Positions 13,195-22,868 of a stretch of DNA of 64,000 bases are shown here, piece by piece. The DNA is taken from assembly GCF_000220525.1 (NCBI RefSeq), contig NZ_AFPK01000071.1, positions 33,135-97,134 of the forward strand. The letters are read 5' to 3'. The position numbers and the translations under genes were made by a program. How positions within the stretch are numbered: position 1 is the stretch's first letter; each line of letters opens with the position of its first letter. This DNA comes from Ochrovirga pacifica (GTDB lineage: Bacteria; Bacteroidota; Bacteroidia; Flavobacteriales; Flavobacteriaceae). The notes below the pieces were generated by a model. That model saw only the letters and a program-made list of their open reading frames with translations, was not told the DNA's origin and ran no database searches.

Positions 13195-13905
13195 TTAAAC
13201 CATAGGAACTTCCATCAATAAAATATGTGAACTAGTTTTAAATTCAAAATGTACCTCATCAGCCTCTTGTATTCCCAAACCATCTCTACTTATTAACTCT
13301 GTATCATCCACTCTTAAATCACCATACAGAACAAAAACATACAGTCCGTTTTCTTTGTTTTGTAGCTGATATGTAGCTGTTGTAGTCCCATCAAACTTTC
13401 CCATAGAGAAATAAGCATCTTGATGAATCCACACTCCCTCATCTTCTGCATTGGGTGATAAAATTTGGTAAAATTCGTTTTGCTTTTCCAGTTCTTTAAT
13501 AGACTGCTGATCGTATCTTGGTGTTACGTCTTTTTTATTTGGGAACAACCAAATCTGAAGAAATTCCACAGGAATATCAGCATTTTTATTAAACTCGCTA
13601 TGATATACTCCCGTACCCGCACTCATTACCTGAATATCTCCTTCCTTAATCACCCCATGAGTTCCCATAGAGTCTTTATGTTCCAAATCACCTGATAAAG
13701 GAATTGAAATAATTTCCATGTTATCATGCGGATGGGTTCCAAACCCCTTTCCTCCTGCAACTTTATCATCATTTAAAACACGCAATACCCCAAAATTCAT
13801 TCTTGTAGGTTCATGATACCCAGCAAAACTAAAAGTGTGATGGCTATCTAACCATCCATGATTGGCATGCCCTCTTGTACCTGCTCTGTGTATTGTTTTT
13901 TTCAT
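13195..13905 (-). CDS. Pirin family protein
   Basis: A 236-residue bicupin of the pirin/YhhW family. The metal site motif is GTHPHDNMEIISIPL with a following GDLEHKDSMG, and the next strand carries VMSAGTGVYHSEFN; these supply the three His and one Glu metal ligands. Bacterial YhhW-type pirins show quercetin 2,3-dioxygenase activity in vitro, but the physiological substrate is generally unknown. Monocistronic by layout: a terminator on its 3' side and a free upstream region of about 58 bases before the CPxCG gene. Confidence 0.5.
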   Translation of the reverse strand: MKKTIHRAGTRGHANHGWLDSHHTFSFAGYHEPTRMNFGVLRVLNDDKVAGGKGFGTHPHDNMEIISIPLSGDLEHKDSMGTHGVIKEGDIQVMSAGTGVYHSEFNKNADIPVEFLQIWLFPNKKDVTPRYDQQSIKELEKQNEFYQILSPNAEDEGVWIHQDAYFSMGKFDGTTTATYQLQNKENGLYVFVLYGDLRVDDTELISRDGLGIQEADEVHFEFKTSSHILLMEVPMV

Positions 13906-13963
13906 TGGATTTGTATTTTGTTAGAGTATACAATAAGTCGTAAAAAAACTACTTACTTGCAAT

Positions 13964-14140
13964 TTATTGACCTATGGGATTTGCTTCAAAAAAAATCAAA
14001 ACGTCTTTATCCCACTGTGTTTTTACCTCTATTGGATTGCAACAAACTTCACAATCTTGTATATAGGTTTCACTAATAGAAAACTCTAAAAACATGCTAA
14101 TTGTTTCCCAACAATAGGGACACGTAAATTCCTGCTCCAT
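13964..14140 (-). CDS. CPxCG-motif cysteine-rich small protein
   Basis: A 58-residue protein with two cysteine pairs, CPYC at residues 7-10 and CEVCC around residues 30-34, the spacing of the CPXCG-motif (zinc-ribbon-like) family common in proteobacteria and Bacteroidota. ATG at 14140, TAA at 13964. Function of the family is unknown; zinc binding is inferred from the cysteines. It stands between pirin and the trk genes and could be transcribed with either. Confidence 0.5.
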   Translation of the reverse strand: MEQEFTCPYCWETISMFLEFSISETYIQDCEVCCNPIEVKTQWDKDVLIFFEANPIGQ

Positions 14141-14187
14141 ACTACTTAATTTGTTGTTAAAAAGTTACAAATTAAGCACGACCCCCC

Positions 14188-15687
14188 CTAATTTGTTTTC
14201 CAGAAATACGGAGTAATTACAATCAATACGGTAAAAAGTTCTAATCTTCCTAATAGCATTAAAAAGGAGCAGAACAACTTGGCTGCATCGTTTAAATGTG
14301 CAAAATTATCTACAGGACTTAACGTTCCTAATGCAGGACCAATATTCCCTAAACAAGAAGCAGCAGCTCCTAAAGCCGAAAGAAAATCTAACCCTAAAAA
14401 CGCTAGAATAATGGTACTTAGAATAAAAATCAACATATAGATTACAAAAAACGAAAGAATGTTAAAAATAATCACTCTAGAGACCCTACTTCCGTTGTAT
14501 CGTACCGAAATAATCGCTTTAGGATGCAATTGTTTTTTAAGTTCTAGCAAAGAGTTTTTAATCATAATAACATGACGAACTATTTTTACTCCCCCACTTG
14601 TTGAACCAGCAGAACCTCCTATAAAAAACAAAGAGAACATTAGTGCAGTTGCTAGGTGGTTCCACATGGTAAAATCTGCCGATACAAAACCTGTTGTTGT
14701 AATAACACTTAGCACTTGAAAAGCAGAGTGCCTAAAAGCACTTTCTAAACTTCCGTAAGGTTTTGGATGATCTATTGTAGTTTGTAAGTTAGGATCTTGA
14801 TACCAGTTGATTAACACTGTAATTGTAACTGTAACTAAAGCTACAATAATAAAGTACCATTTAAACTCATCATCTTTATAAATTCTAGAAGTTTTTCCTT
14901 TTAAAGCAAAGTAACTCAGTACAAAATTTGCTCCAGCAATAAACATAAATACTATAATAATGTACTGAATTAAAGGATTGTTATTCCAGTAGGCAATACT
15001 GGCATTTTTTGTAGAGAATCCTCCTGTACTTAAGGTTGCCATCGCATGATTAATAGCATCAAACCAGGTCATTCCAGCCATTTTTAACAGTAAAAATTCT
15101 AAAACGGTATATCCGAAATAAATCAACCAAAGACGTTTTGCAGTTTGTGTAATTCTTGGATGCAACTTATCTGTTGACGGTCCTGGAGCTTCGGCTACAA
15201 ACAACTGCATCCCTCCAATTCCTAAAAGTGGCAAAATAGCCACCGTAAGTACAATAATCCCCATTCCTCCAATCCAATGGGTTGCACTTCTCCAAAACAA
15301 CACGCCTTTGGAAACAGACTCTATATCGGTTAAAATTGAGGCTCCTGTAGTAGAATAACCCGAAATGGTTTCGAAAATAGCATCAGGAAAAGATTGAATA
15401 GAACCTGTTAACAAATAAGGCAGCGTACCTGTTAAGGTTAGCATTAACCAACCTAGTGTTACAATCAAATATCCGTCTCTTTTGTGTATTCTTTTTTCGG
15501 CATTCCTATTATTGTACCATAACAAAAAACCGATAGAAATGGTAATTAAACCAGCGTATAAAATTCCTGAACAGGCTTCTTTGGAATAAAACCAAGAAAT
15601 AGGTTCTGTAATTAACATAAAAAAACCATTCATCATGGATGTTAACCCCAAAAAGCTAGCAATAATTTTAAAGTTTATTCCCTTCAT
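14188..15687 (-). CDS. trkH: Trk potassium uptake transmembrane subunit TrkH
   Basis: A 499-residue membrane protein of the TrkH/KtrB family with repeated M1-P-M2 units. Selectivity-filter segments are visible as TISGYSTTGASIL, ATLSTGGFSTKN, VITTTGFVSADF and AASCLGNIGPALG, each with the conserved central Gly. FIGGSAGSTSGGVKIVRH matches the TrkH-specific loop. It takes up potassium driven by the membrane potential and is gated by TrkA. Starts 3 bases after the trkA stop, so it is cotranscribed and probably translationally linked. Length matches TrkH (about 480-500). Confidence 0.5.
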   Translation of the reverse strand: MKGINFKIIASFLGLTSMMNGFFMLITEPISWFYSKEACSGILYAGLITISIGFLLWYNNRNAEKRIHKRDGYLIVTLGWLMLTLTGTLPYLLTGSIQSFPDAIFETISGYSTTGASILTDIESVSKGVLFWRSATHWIGGMGIIVLTVAILPLLGIGGMQLFVAEAPGPSTDKLHPRITQTAKRLWLIYFGYTVLEFLLLKMAGMTWFDAINHAMATLSTGGFSTKNASIAYWNNNPLIQYIIIVFMFIAGANFVLSYFALKGKTSRIYKDDEFKWYFIIVALVTVTITVLINWYQDPNLQTTIDHPKPYGSLESAFRHSAFQVLSVITTTGFVSADFTMWNHLATALMFSLFFIGGSAGSTSGGVKIVRHVIMIKNSLLELKKQLHPKAIISVRYNGSRVSRVIIFNILSFFVIYMLIFILSTIILAFLGLDFLSALGAAASCLGNIGPALGTLSPVDNFAHLNDAAKLFCSFLMLLGRLELFTVLIVITPYFWKTN

Positions 15688-15690
15688 ATA

Positions 15691-17037
15691 CTAGCTATTG
15701 AATAGTTTTTCTACTTGTGGAATTGCTTCTGGTAAACACAACACAATAGCTCTATCTCCGGGTTGAATGGTAAAATCTCCTGTGGTCATATGTGCAACAC
15801 CTTGCCTTACAACACCTCCAAGAACAATGTTTTCTGGCAACTCTAGGTCTTTAATTTTGTTTTCTGTAATAGCAGAATGTCTTCGTACAAAGAACTCTAA
15901 CACCTCTGCTTCTACATTGTGCAAATTTGCCAAAGCCAATACTTTTCCTTTACGAACATGCCTAAAAATAGCACTAGCTGCCAATACTTTTTTGTTGATT
16001 AATGTATCTACTCCAATATTCTGAGAAATATCCATGTAGTTCATATTTTCTACCAAAGCAATGGTTTTTTTAACTCCTTTTGATTTGGCTACCAAACTTG
16101 TCATAATATTCGTTTCCGAACTCCCTGAGACAGCTACAAAAGCATCCATCGTATCTAAAGACTCTTCTTCTAATAGCTCAATATCTCTACCATCACCATT
16201 TACAACCAACGTGTTTTTAAGAGAGTCTGATAGGTCAAAACATTTTTCTCTGTCTTGTTCAATCATTTTTACTCTTAAATTCTTACTACAAAATCGATTG
16301 GCTATTTTTTGTCCTATTCTTCCTCCTCCAATAATCATTACATCTTTTACTCCTACAATAGTTTTGTCTACCAGCAAGTTAATCTTACCAATACTTTCTC
16401 TTGGAATAGAAAAATAGACCTGATCGTTTTCTTCAAAAACAGTATTTCCTCTTGGAATTACAATATCATTAGAGTTTTCGTGTTTTACGGCAATTACAAT
16501 AAACTCAAACTTATACTTTTCTTTAATTTCTTGAACCGTTAAACCTAATATTGGCGAATCTTGAGAGAGTTTAGCCCCCAATACACTTAAAGCTCCTTTT
16601 TCAAACTCAAACTTATCGTTAAAAGCTGTTTCTTTAATTAGAATTTCAATCTCGTTAGCAGCCAATTCTTCTGGAGAAATCATATAGTCTATTCCTACAT
16701 CTGAAAAATTGATTTCTTTGGTTTTTAGATATTCTGTATTGGCTATACGAGCAATGGTTTTTTTGACTCCTAATTTTTTTCCAATTCCTGCTATGGTCAA
16801 GTTGGTATTCTGGAATTCTGTTACCGCCACCAGCAAGTCTGCTTCACCAATTCCTACTTCTTTTAGCACTTCTATAGAGGCAGCATCTCCTTTTTTTGTA
16901 AACACATCCAAATGTGTGTTCATGTGGTTTAGTCGTTGAGAGTTTAAATCAATCACATAAATATCGTGTGCCTCCATGGACAACAACTTAGCTAGGTGAT
17001 AACCAATTTCTCCTGCTCCTGCAATGATGATTTTCAT
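15691..17037 (-). CDS. trkA: Trk potassium channel gating subunit TrkA
   Basis: A 448-residue cytoplasmic regulator with two RCK modules, each a Rossmann NAD(H)-binding domain plus a TrkA-C domain. The first nucleotide-binding loop is IIAGAGEIGYHLA (residues 3-15), with the acidic residue at the second strand end in VIDLN; the second is VMIIGGGRIGQKIA near residue 230. Two-module length is normal. First gene of the trkA-trkH operon and divergent from radC, with a candidate promoter in the 60-base gap. Confidence 0.5.
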   Translation of the reverse strand: MKIIIAGAGEIGYHLAKLLSMEAHDIYVIDLNSQRLNHMNTHLDVFTKKGDAASIEVLKEVGIGEADLLVAVTEFQNTNLTIAGIGKKLGVKKTIARIANTEYLKTKEINFSDVGIDYMISPEELAANEIEILIKETAFNDKFEFEKGALSVLGAKLSQDSPILGLTVQEIKEKYKFEFIVIAVKHENSNDIVIPRGNTVFEENDQVYFSIPRESIGKINLLVDKTIVGVKDVMIIGGGRIGQKIANRFCSKNLRVKMIEQDREKCFDLSDSLKNTLVVNGDGRDIELLEEESLDTMDAFVAVSGSSETNIMTSLVAKSKGVKKTIALVENMNYMDISQNIGVDTLINKKVLAASAIFRHVRKGKVLALANLHNVEAEVLEFFVRRHSAITENKIKDLELPENIVLGGVVRQGVAHMTTGDFTIQPGDRAIVLCLPEAIPQVEKLFNS

Positions 17038-17053
17038 GTTGAAATATTTGGTA

Positions 17054-17088
17054 CAAATATATTATATTTAGTTGTACTCACCTCAAAA
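17054..17088 (-). promoter_or_regulatory. Candidate trkA promoter
   Basis: Minus-strand TATATTTG (17054-17061) is an exact TAnnTTTG box, 17 bases ahead of the trkA ATG. TTTTG at 17084-17088 could be the -33 element with a slightly long spacer of 22 bases. Confidence 0.5.
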
Positions 17089-17098
17089 TAAAAACGCT

Positions 17099-17797
17099 AT
17101 GAAATCGGAGGCAAAAATGCTGACCATTAAACAATGGAATGAAGAAGACCGTCCTAGAGAAAAATTGACTTTAAAAGGAAGCAACTCGCTGTCTGATGCC
17201 GAGTTGATTGCCATTTTAATTGGTTCTGGAAACAGAAAAGAAACTGCCGTAGAACTTTCTAAAAAAATACTAGTGCATTTTAACAATAACTTAAACCAAC
17301 TTGCCAAAGCTAGTCTTAACGACTTGCAACAGTTTAACGGAATTGGAGAAGCCAAAGCCATTAGCATTATTACTGCCTTAGAGCTAGGAAAACGCAGACG
17401 GTTAGAAAAAGCATTGGCTGTTCCAAAAATAGGCTGTAGCAAAGATGCTTACGAAATTTTACAACCTTTATTAGGAGATTTGCCTCACGAAGAGTTTTGG
17501 GTATTACACCTAAATAACAGCAATAAGGTAATAGAAAAACAATTGATTAGCAAAGGAGGACTTACAGGCACTTTAGTTGATTTGCGCATTATTTTTAAAA
17601 AAAGCCTAGAATTGTTGGCAACAGCTATGATTTTAGGGCACAATCATCCTTCCGAAAAACTACAGCCTAGTAGTGCAGACAAGCATATCACACAAAAAAT
17701 TAAAACCGCAGCTCTTACCTTAGATATTAAAGTTTTAGATCACTTAATAGTCACCCAAAAAACGTATTTTAGCTTTGCAGACGAGGGAATTCTATAA
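17099..17797 (+). CDS. radC: RadC family JAB-domain protein
   Basis: A protein of 232 residues from the ATG at 17099. The N-terminal part carries the helix-hairpin-helix region (FNGIGEAKAISIITALELG) after the family opening TIKQWNEEDRPREKL. The C-terminal JAB/MPN metal motif is GHNHPSEKLQPSSAD, giving the His, His, Ser and Asp ligands. A TTG 27 bases upstream is possible but lacks family support; an internal ATG at 17117 has a GGAGG five bases before it and is a real alternative. RadC's older link to repair is not supported; the role remains unclear. Confidence 0.5.
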   Translation: MKSEAKMLTIKQWNEEDRPREKLTLKGSNSLSDAELIAILIGSGNRKETAVELSKKILVHFNNNLNQLAKASLNDLQQFNGIGEAKAISIITALELGKRRRLEKALAVPKIGCSKDAYEILQPLLGDLPHEEFWVLHLNNSNKVIEKQLISKGGLTGTLVDLRIIFKKSLELLATAMILGHNHPSEKLQPSSADKHITQKIKTAALTLDIKVLDHLIVTQKTYFSFADEGIL

Positions 17798-17800
17798 CGC

Positions 17801-19114
17801 ATGTCAGACGAATTACTTATATATACGCCCAAAATTACACCAAGAATAAGCTATATTTTTAAGCATATTTTTGTTCGTATTCTTAATATACCCATCAAGT
17901 TCACTTCTACAATAGAGGAATTTGTTGCTTTTGAAAACTTAAAAATGAGTTATGCCAAAGCTCCTTTGGGAAATGAATTTTTTATTCAAAGCCATGGTTT
18001 ATTATCTGAACAGGGTATTCACGATCCTGAAATAGCTATTTCGCAATGGGAAAGTACTCCCTGTTTTTTTGGAACTGGAAAAAAATCAAAATTGCCTTTT
18101 GATATTTTTGCTGCTAGCTTTTATTTACTAAGTAGATATGAGGAATATTTACCTTCTGTTTTAGACGAAAACGACTGTTTTCCTGCTGAACAAAGCTTGG
18201 CTTATCAACATAATTTTTTAGACAAACCTTTAATTGATGTTTGGGCTTATAAAATGTTAAAAAAGCTAAAAGAAGACCACCCCGACTACCAACATCAACC
18301 CAATCAATATCAATATATTTCTACTTTTAATATCAGCCAGACTTATCTTTATAAACGAAAAGGAATTATCAGAACTGTTTTTGGTAGTTTTTACGATTTT
18401 TTTACGTTGAAATTGTTCCCTTTTTGGACCCGAGCCATCACCTTACTTGGTTTTAAAGAAGATCCTTACGATACATATGATAAGATTATAGGATTGCAAA
18501 AAAAATACAACATCCAAACCATTTTCTTTTTTTTACTTTCTAACTATACCACTTACGACAACAATATTTCTTTCACCAAAAGAAAATACAGTTTGTTGAT
18601 AAAATCTATAGCAGATTATGCCAAAGTAGGTTTACTAAACTCTTACTTTACTATGGAAGACGACGATTTGTTAAAGAAAGAGACCAACCGTCTAGAAAAA
18701 ATAATCAATACACCCACCAAACTAAGTCGTCAGCATTACAGCAGAAATCAACTACCTGAAACCTATCACAAGCTAATTGATTTAAATATAGAGGAGGACT
18801 ACACCATGGGATACCCTAAACATTTAGGGTTTAAAGCCAGTACATGTACCCCTTTTTACTTTTACGATTTAAATTTCGAGATTCAGACTCCTCTAAAAGT
18901 AATTCCTTATGCTTTTACCGATAAAACATTTCGTTTTGAATTACAGTTAAGTCCCAAACAAGCATTGATGCGTGTAAACCACCTGACCAATATGGTAAAA
19001 CAAGTGAACGGCACGTTGGTATCTGTATTTCACAACGAAAGTTTGTCTAACTATGAAAAGTGGAAATATTGGGGAAATTTTTACGAAGATGTATTAAAAA
19101 TTGTAAAGCCCTAA
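17801..19114 (+). CDS. Polysaccharide deacetylase-like protein with degenerate active site (DUF7033-type)
   Basis: A 437-residue protein starting 3 bases after radC. The C-terminal part resembles the flavobacterial polysaccharide deacetylase-like family: LSRQHYSRNQLPETYHKLI, EEDYTMGYPKHLGFKAST, CTPFYFYDL. From what I remember of that family, members carry a DID-type metal/catalytic motif and a HPSY motif. Here the aligned places read FNIS (Asn177, Ser179) and LLNSY (Leu279, Asn280), so the metal ligands appear lost. It may be a pseudoenzyme or carry another activity. The N-terminal half matches the unknown DUF7033-like region. Its stop overlaps the convergent FdtA-like gene by four bases. Confidence 0.5.
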   Translation: MSDELLIYTPKITPRISYIFKHIFVRILNIPIKFTSTIEEFVAFENLKMSYAKAPLGNEFFIQSHGLLSEQGIHDPEIAISQWESTPCFFGTGKKSKLPFDIFAASFYLLSRYEEYLPSVLDENDCFPAEQSLAYQHNFLDKPLIDVWAYKMLKKLKEDHPDYQHQPNQYQYISTFNISQTYLYKRKGIIRTVFGSFYDFFTLKLFPFWTRAITLLGFKEDPYDTYDKIIGLQKKYNIQTIFFFLLSNYTTYDNNISFTKRKYSLLIKSIADYAKVGLLNSYFTMEDDDLLKKETNRLEKIINTPTKLSRQHYSRNQLPETYHKLIDLNIEEDYTMGYPKHLGFKASTCTPFYFYDLNFEIQTPLKVIPYAFTDKTFRFELQLSPKQALMRVNHLTNMVKQVNGTLVSVFHNESLSNYEKWKYWGNFYEDVLKIVKP

Positions 19115-19512
19115 TTGTTTTTAACATAGCTTAAAAACTCTTGATAGTCTCTGATATAATCTGCCTCAAAATAAACCTCGGATGCCAATACCAAACAGAC
19201 ACTTCCACTAGAAAAGTTTGCCAACTCTCTCCAAACACCTGGTTTTATTAACAATCCTTTGGTGGGTTTGTTTAGCATTATTTTCTCTTCTGTAATTCCG
19301 TCTTTTAATACCACATCAAAACTGCCAGCTAACGGAATTAAAAATTGATACAGCTCTTTGTGTGCATGACCTCCACGATAGGAATCCGAAGGCACATCAA
19401 ACAAATAATAAACTCTCTGAATCTTAAAAGGAAGAATGTCTTTTTCTATTACCGCTAAGTTCCCTCTAGGATCTGATATCTTAGGAATTTCTATAAGTTC
19501 TATGTTTTTCAT
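19111..19512 (-). CDS. fdtA: Sugar 3,4-ketoisomerase (FdtA/QdtA cupin family)
   Basis: A 133-residue cupin from ATG 19512 (an upstream extension to 19566 has no family support). Conserved features are DPRGNLAV (residues 14-21) and the signature RGGHAHK (residues 46-52), whose histidines line the active site. FdtA and QdtA convert dTDP-4-keto-6-deoxyglucose to the 3-keto isomer, the step before 3-amination. The partner aminotransferase is 2.2 kb away on the same strand. FdtA (galacto) versus QdtA (gluco) cannot be told by eye. Stops overlap with the upstream plus-strand gene (CTAA). Confidence 0.5.
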   Translation of the reverse strand: MKNIELIEIPKISDPRGNLAVIEKDILPFKIQRVYYLFDVPSDSYRGGHAHKELYQFLIPLAGSFDVVLKDGITEEKIMLNKPTKGLLIKPGVWRELANFSSGSVCLVLASEVYFEADYIRDYQEFLSYVKNN

Positions 19513-19605
19513 CACACAAAAATTGTTAAAAAAAATAAAGATACATGGATTGCATCTTTGCCACAAGTAAAATAAAATGCTTTATTTTATACAAAAATAT
19601 TTTTG

Positions 19606-20493
19606 ATGCATTTTTTTCCTTGGGTTACCGTAATCTGTTCTTGCTACAATCATCAAGACTATGTAATTACTGCTTTAGAGTCTGTAAAAGCTCAAACTTA
19701 CGCTCGGGTAGAGCTAATTGTGGTAGATGATTTTAGCAATGATGATTCTAGAAAAATCATCAAAACATGGATTGCCAATCACCCTGAAATTGTTTACATA
19801 GAAAACCCCATCAATTTAGGATTGAATGCCTCGGTAAATCATGCTCTAAAAAAAGCAAAAGGGACTTATTTTATGGATTTTGCTGCAGACGATGTACTGC
19901 TTCCTAATTGTATTGAGAGTTTAGTAGAAAAATACCAAACAAACCCTAATTACGGTTTTGTATTTGGAAACGCAGACATTATTAATGCCACAGGAGAAAA
20001 ACTGAACACTTACTTTAATTCACAAAGAGTTGAAAAAATAGAAAACGCTATTTCGGATCATTTTTACCAACACCTCTTAAAAAAATCGGATGTGATTTGT
20101 AGTGTAAGTGCCTTGTACAACAAAACCATTTTTAACCAACTGAAAGGCTACGATGAAGATTTGTACTTTGAGGATTTAGACTATTGGCTAAGGGTTAGTA
20201 AAAAGCATCCCATTGCCTTTGTTAACAAAGTTTTGGTACAAAAACGACATTTAGAAAACTCCTTAGAAAACGCTTTTTTTTACAACAATCACCATACAAA
20301 ACAACTACATATTACTCTGTATTTAATTTTTAAAAAAGCGTACAAACTAAACACAAAAAAGTCTGAGTATATAGCCTTATTACCACGAATTTACAAAGAA
20401 AGTAGGTGGGCTATAAAATCGTTTAACATAACCTATTTGATTAGATACAAGCTTTTGTTGATTCAGGTTTTGTATAAAATTTCAGTTCACTAA
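19606..20493 (+). CDS. Glycosyltransferase family 2
   Basis: A GT2 enzyme of 295 residues from ATG 19606 (a TTG sits one codon earlier). It opens with VTVICSCYNHQDYV, followed by VELIVVDDFSNDDS and DFAADDVLLPN, the two acidic motifs that bind nucleotide-sugar and metal, then GYDEDLYFEDLDYWLR, typical of GT-A acceptor-side loops. No membrane helix in the catalytic part. It is flanked by opposing genes for amino-sugar synthesis and flippase, so it probably adds one sugar of the same surface glycan. Donor and acceptor are unknown. Its stop shares CTAA with the flippase gene. Confidence 0.5.
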   Translation: MHFFPWVTVICSCYNHQDYVITALESVKAQTYARVELIVVDDFSNDDSRKIIKTWIANHPEIVYIENPINLGLNASVNHALKKAKGTYFMDFAADDVLLPNCIESLVEKYQTNPNYGFVFGNADIINATGEKLNTYFNSQRVEKIENAISDHFYQHLLKKSDVICSVSALYNKTIFNQLKGYDEDLYFEDLDYWLRVSKKHPIAFVNKVLVQKRHLENSLENAFFYNNHHTKQLHITLYLIFKKAYKLNTKKSEYIALLPRIYKESRWAIKSFNITYLIRYKLLLIQVLYKISVH

Positions 20494-21767
20494 AAGCTAA
20501 TGTTTAATGCTTTCCTAAAACAAAATAACATCATTAGAAAATAAGCTACATAAGCCAGACAATAGCCGTAAAGTACTCCTTGTACACCATATTCTACTAT
20601 AAATAGCTGTGCAAACAACAAATACACCGCAAAAAACAAAACTTCGGTAACAATGTAAGGAATCGTTAGCCTTTTTGCCAAAAACTGCTGTGCAAAAGCG
20701 TAGGAAGCAATTTTAAAAAAATCACCTATCAATTGGTAAATCAATAAGTTTTTTACGCTAGCAAAACTTGTGCTTAAGGCGATATCAACAATCAAACTTC
20801 TACAACCGTAAATCACTAAAAACATAAGCAAACACAATGGCATAAATGTTTTAAAGTATCCTACTATTTCTTTTCGGAATGCTCTATCGTTATCAATTTT
20901 AGATAGCTTGGGCAGATAATACATTCCTATTCCAGAAATTAAAATAAGTAAATAATAATCTGAAATTCTATTTACAGCTTCCCATAAACCTGCCTGCACT
21001 AAACCATAATGGTTGATGAGGTTGTTACGCAAAAACAACATAGAGAAAGGAATAATTAAGGCCGTTGTAAAAGTCATTAACGAATAAGAAGTTAATTTTT
21101 TAGCATAGCTTTTAGAAACCAAAGACCATTTTAATTCTGGTAAAAGCAGCCTATTTTTCACAAAATAAATAAGGTAAACAAATACAATTAGAGACTCTAC
21201 CACTGCCAATGCCATAAGTGCACCCAACGTTTTGTAATACACAATAAACACAACTGTTAGCAACAAGGCAAAAACCGAAGCTATTATAGACAACAGCACC
21301 AGTGCTTTAAACTTTTGCAAACCATTGATGACCGCTATAGAAAATACTTGAAAAGCATACAAGGGCAGCAACAAACCAAACGCCAAAATACATATTTGAT
21401 AATCATTGGTTTTAAACAAATACCAACCTATAGATTTAGAAAACAGTATGGAAAAAATTCCTAAAAAAAGACTAGAAAACAAAATCATATAAAAAGCAGT
21501 GCTTAGTACAATTGCTCTTTGCTTGCTATTGTTTTTTGTAGCAGCCGTATAGGTAACTACACCACTTTGTACCCCCAAAGTAGCAAAAGACTTTACTGCA
21601 TTTTTTACATTTTTAAAGTTCCCCAGCAAAGCCAATGCCGATGGCCCTAACCATACAGAAATTACTTTTATAGAGACCAATCCTGCTAGCATTTTTACAA
21701 ACACTGCAAGCGAGTTAAAGCTCATTACTTTAAAAAAAGTAAACTGTCTAAAGTCCGTAAGTCTCAA
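20490..21767 (-). CDS. Wzx-type O-antigen/lipid-linked oligosaccharide flippase
   Basis: A 425-residue, strongly hydrophobic protein with about 12 predicted helices, in the MOP (polysaccharide transport) superfamily. The opening VMSFNSLAVFVKMLAGLVSI and VWLGPSALALLGNFKN resemble O-antigen translocases of the WzxE kind. It would flip an undecaprenyl-linked glycan to the periplasm. Its ATG directly follows the aminotransferase stop (21768), so the two are cotranscribed. It meets the GT2 gene tail to tail with a four-base overlap. Confidence 0.5.
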   Translation of the reverse strand: MRLTDFRQFTFFKVMSFNSLAVFVKMLAGLVSIKVISVWLGPSALALLGNFKNVKNAVKSFATLGVQSGVVTYTAATKNNSKQRAIVLSTAFYMILFSSLFLGIFSILFSKSIGWYLFKTNDYQICILAFGLLLPLYAFQVFSIAVINGLQKFKALVLLSIIASVFALLLTVVFIVYYKTLGALMALAVVESLIVFVYLIYFVKNRLLLPELKWSLVSKSYAKKLTSYSLMTFTTALIIPFSMLFLRNNLINHYGLVQAGLWEAVNRISDYYLLILISGIGMYYLPKLSKIDNDRAFRKEIVGYFKTFMPLCLLMFLVIYGCRSLIVDIALSTSFASVKNLLIYQLIGDFFKIASYAFAQQFLAKRLTIPYIVTEVLFFAVYLLFAQLFIVEYGVQGVLYGYCLAYVAYFLMMLFCFRKALNISF

Positions 21768-22868
21768 TTAAAACTGATTTAAAACATTGATAATTTTAGT
21801 AATTTCTTCATCCGTTAATACAGGGCTTATAGGTAAGCTTAACGCTTGTTGATGTATTTTTTCGGTGATAGGGTACTTTTGCTCTTTCCATTCTTTATAA
21901 GCCTTTTGTTGATGGATTGGAACAGGATAATGAATTAGTGTTTGAATTTGATGATTTTGCAATTCCGCTTGCAATTGATCTCTTTGCTGACATAAAACCA
22001 CAAACAAATGAAAAACATGATTGGTGCTTCCGTCGTAAAAAGGCAATTTTATTTTTGGATTGCTTATTTCCGTTAAATATCGATTGGCAACGTACCTTCT
22101 GTAAGCGTTGTCTGCATCCAAATAGTTAAGTTTGATACGTAACATTCCCGCTTGCAGTTCGTCCAAACGACTGTTAATACCTTTGTAGTGATGATGGTAT
22201 TTTTCTCTAGCTCCGTAATTTGCTAAAGTTCTAATTAGTGTGGCTACTTGGGCATTGTTTGTCGTTACTGATCCTCCATCTCCTAAAGCTCCCAAATTTT
22301 TTCCAGGATAAAAACTAAACGCAGCAGCATCGGATAAACTCCCTACTTTTTGTTGACGAGAATATTCCGCTCCATGTGCTTGTGCAGCATCTTCAAAAAC
22401 CCATAAATTGTATTGTTTTGCTAGTTTAGCAATTTCCTTCATGTTTGCCACCTGCCCGTACAAATGTACCACTAATATTGCTTTGGTTTTGTGGGTAATT
22501 TTAACTGCTATTTGTTTTGGGTCTATTGTAAAACACTGTATTGTAGGTTCTATCAAAACAGGAACCAATCCTACCTCGCTAATAGCCAATACTGTAGCAA
22601 TATACGTATTGGCAGGTACAATAATCTCGTCTCCTAGCTCAAGTTTTCCTAATTCTATATAGGCTTTTAATATCAATTTTAGTGCATCAAAGCCATTGCC
22701 TACCCCTACGCAAAAATCCGTACCACAATACTTGGCAAATTCTTTTTCAAATTGATTTACTTGATTTCCATTAATGTACCAGCCTGTCTCTAAAAAAACA
22801 TCAAAGTTTTGTTTGAATTCTTCCTGAAAACGTTGGTTGATTTTCTGTAAATCCAAAAATTTTATCAT
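21768..22868 (-). CDS. fdtB: DegT/DnrJ/EryC1 aminotransferase (FdtB/QdtB-like)
   Basis: A 366-residue PLP-dependent sugar-nucleotide transaminase. Key features: [12 protein letters not shown] (cofactor-binding Asp160 and the following Ala-Gln), and [17 protein letters not shown] where Lys190 would hold PLP. Family length is typical. Together with the nearby FdtA-like isomerase it would make dTDP-3-amino-3,6-dideoxy-hexose. The start overlaps the acyltransferase stop by four bases, and the flippase follows with no gap. rmlA and rmlB, which would make the precursor, are not in the window. Confidence 0.5.
   Translation of the reverse strand: MIKFLDLQKINQRFQEEFKQNFDVFLETGWYINGNQVNQFEKEFAKYCGTDFCVGVGNGFDALKLILKAYIELGKLELGDEIIVPANTYIATVLAISEVGLVPVLIEPTIQCFTIDPKQIAVKITHKTKAILVVHLYGQVANMKEIAKLAKQYNLWVFEDAAQAHGAEYSRQQKVGSLSDAAAFSFYPGKNLGALGDGGSVTTNNAQVATLIRTLANYGAREKYHHHYKGINSRLDELQAGMLRIKLNYLDADNAYRRYVANRYLTEISNPKIKLPFYDGSTNHVFHLFVVLCQQRDQLQAELQNHQIQTLIHYPVPIHQQKAYKEWKEQKYPITEKIHQQALSLPISPVLTDEEITKIINVLNQF

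Noticed and set aside
13858..14076. 72-codon plus-strand open frame opposite the small cysteine protein
   Set aside because: It is the shadow of the CPxCG gene and the pirin start; the minus-strand product has clear paired cysteines.
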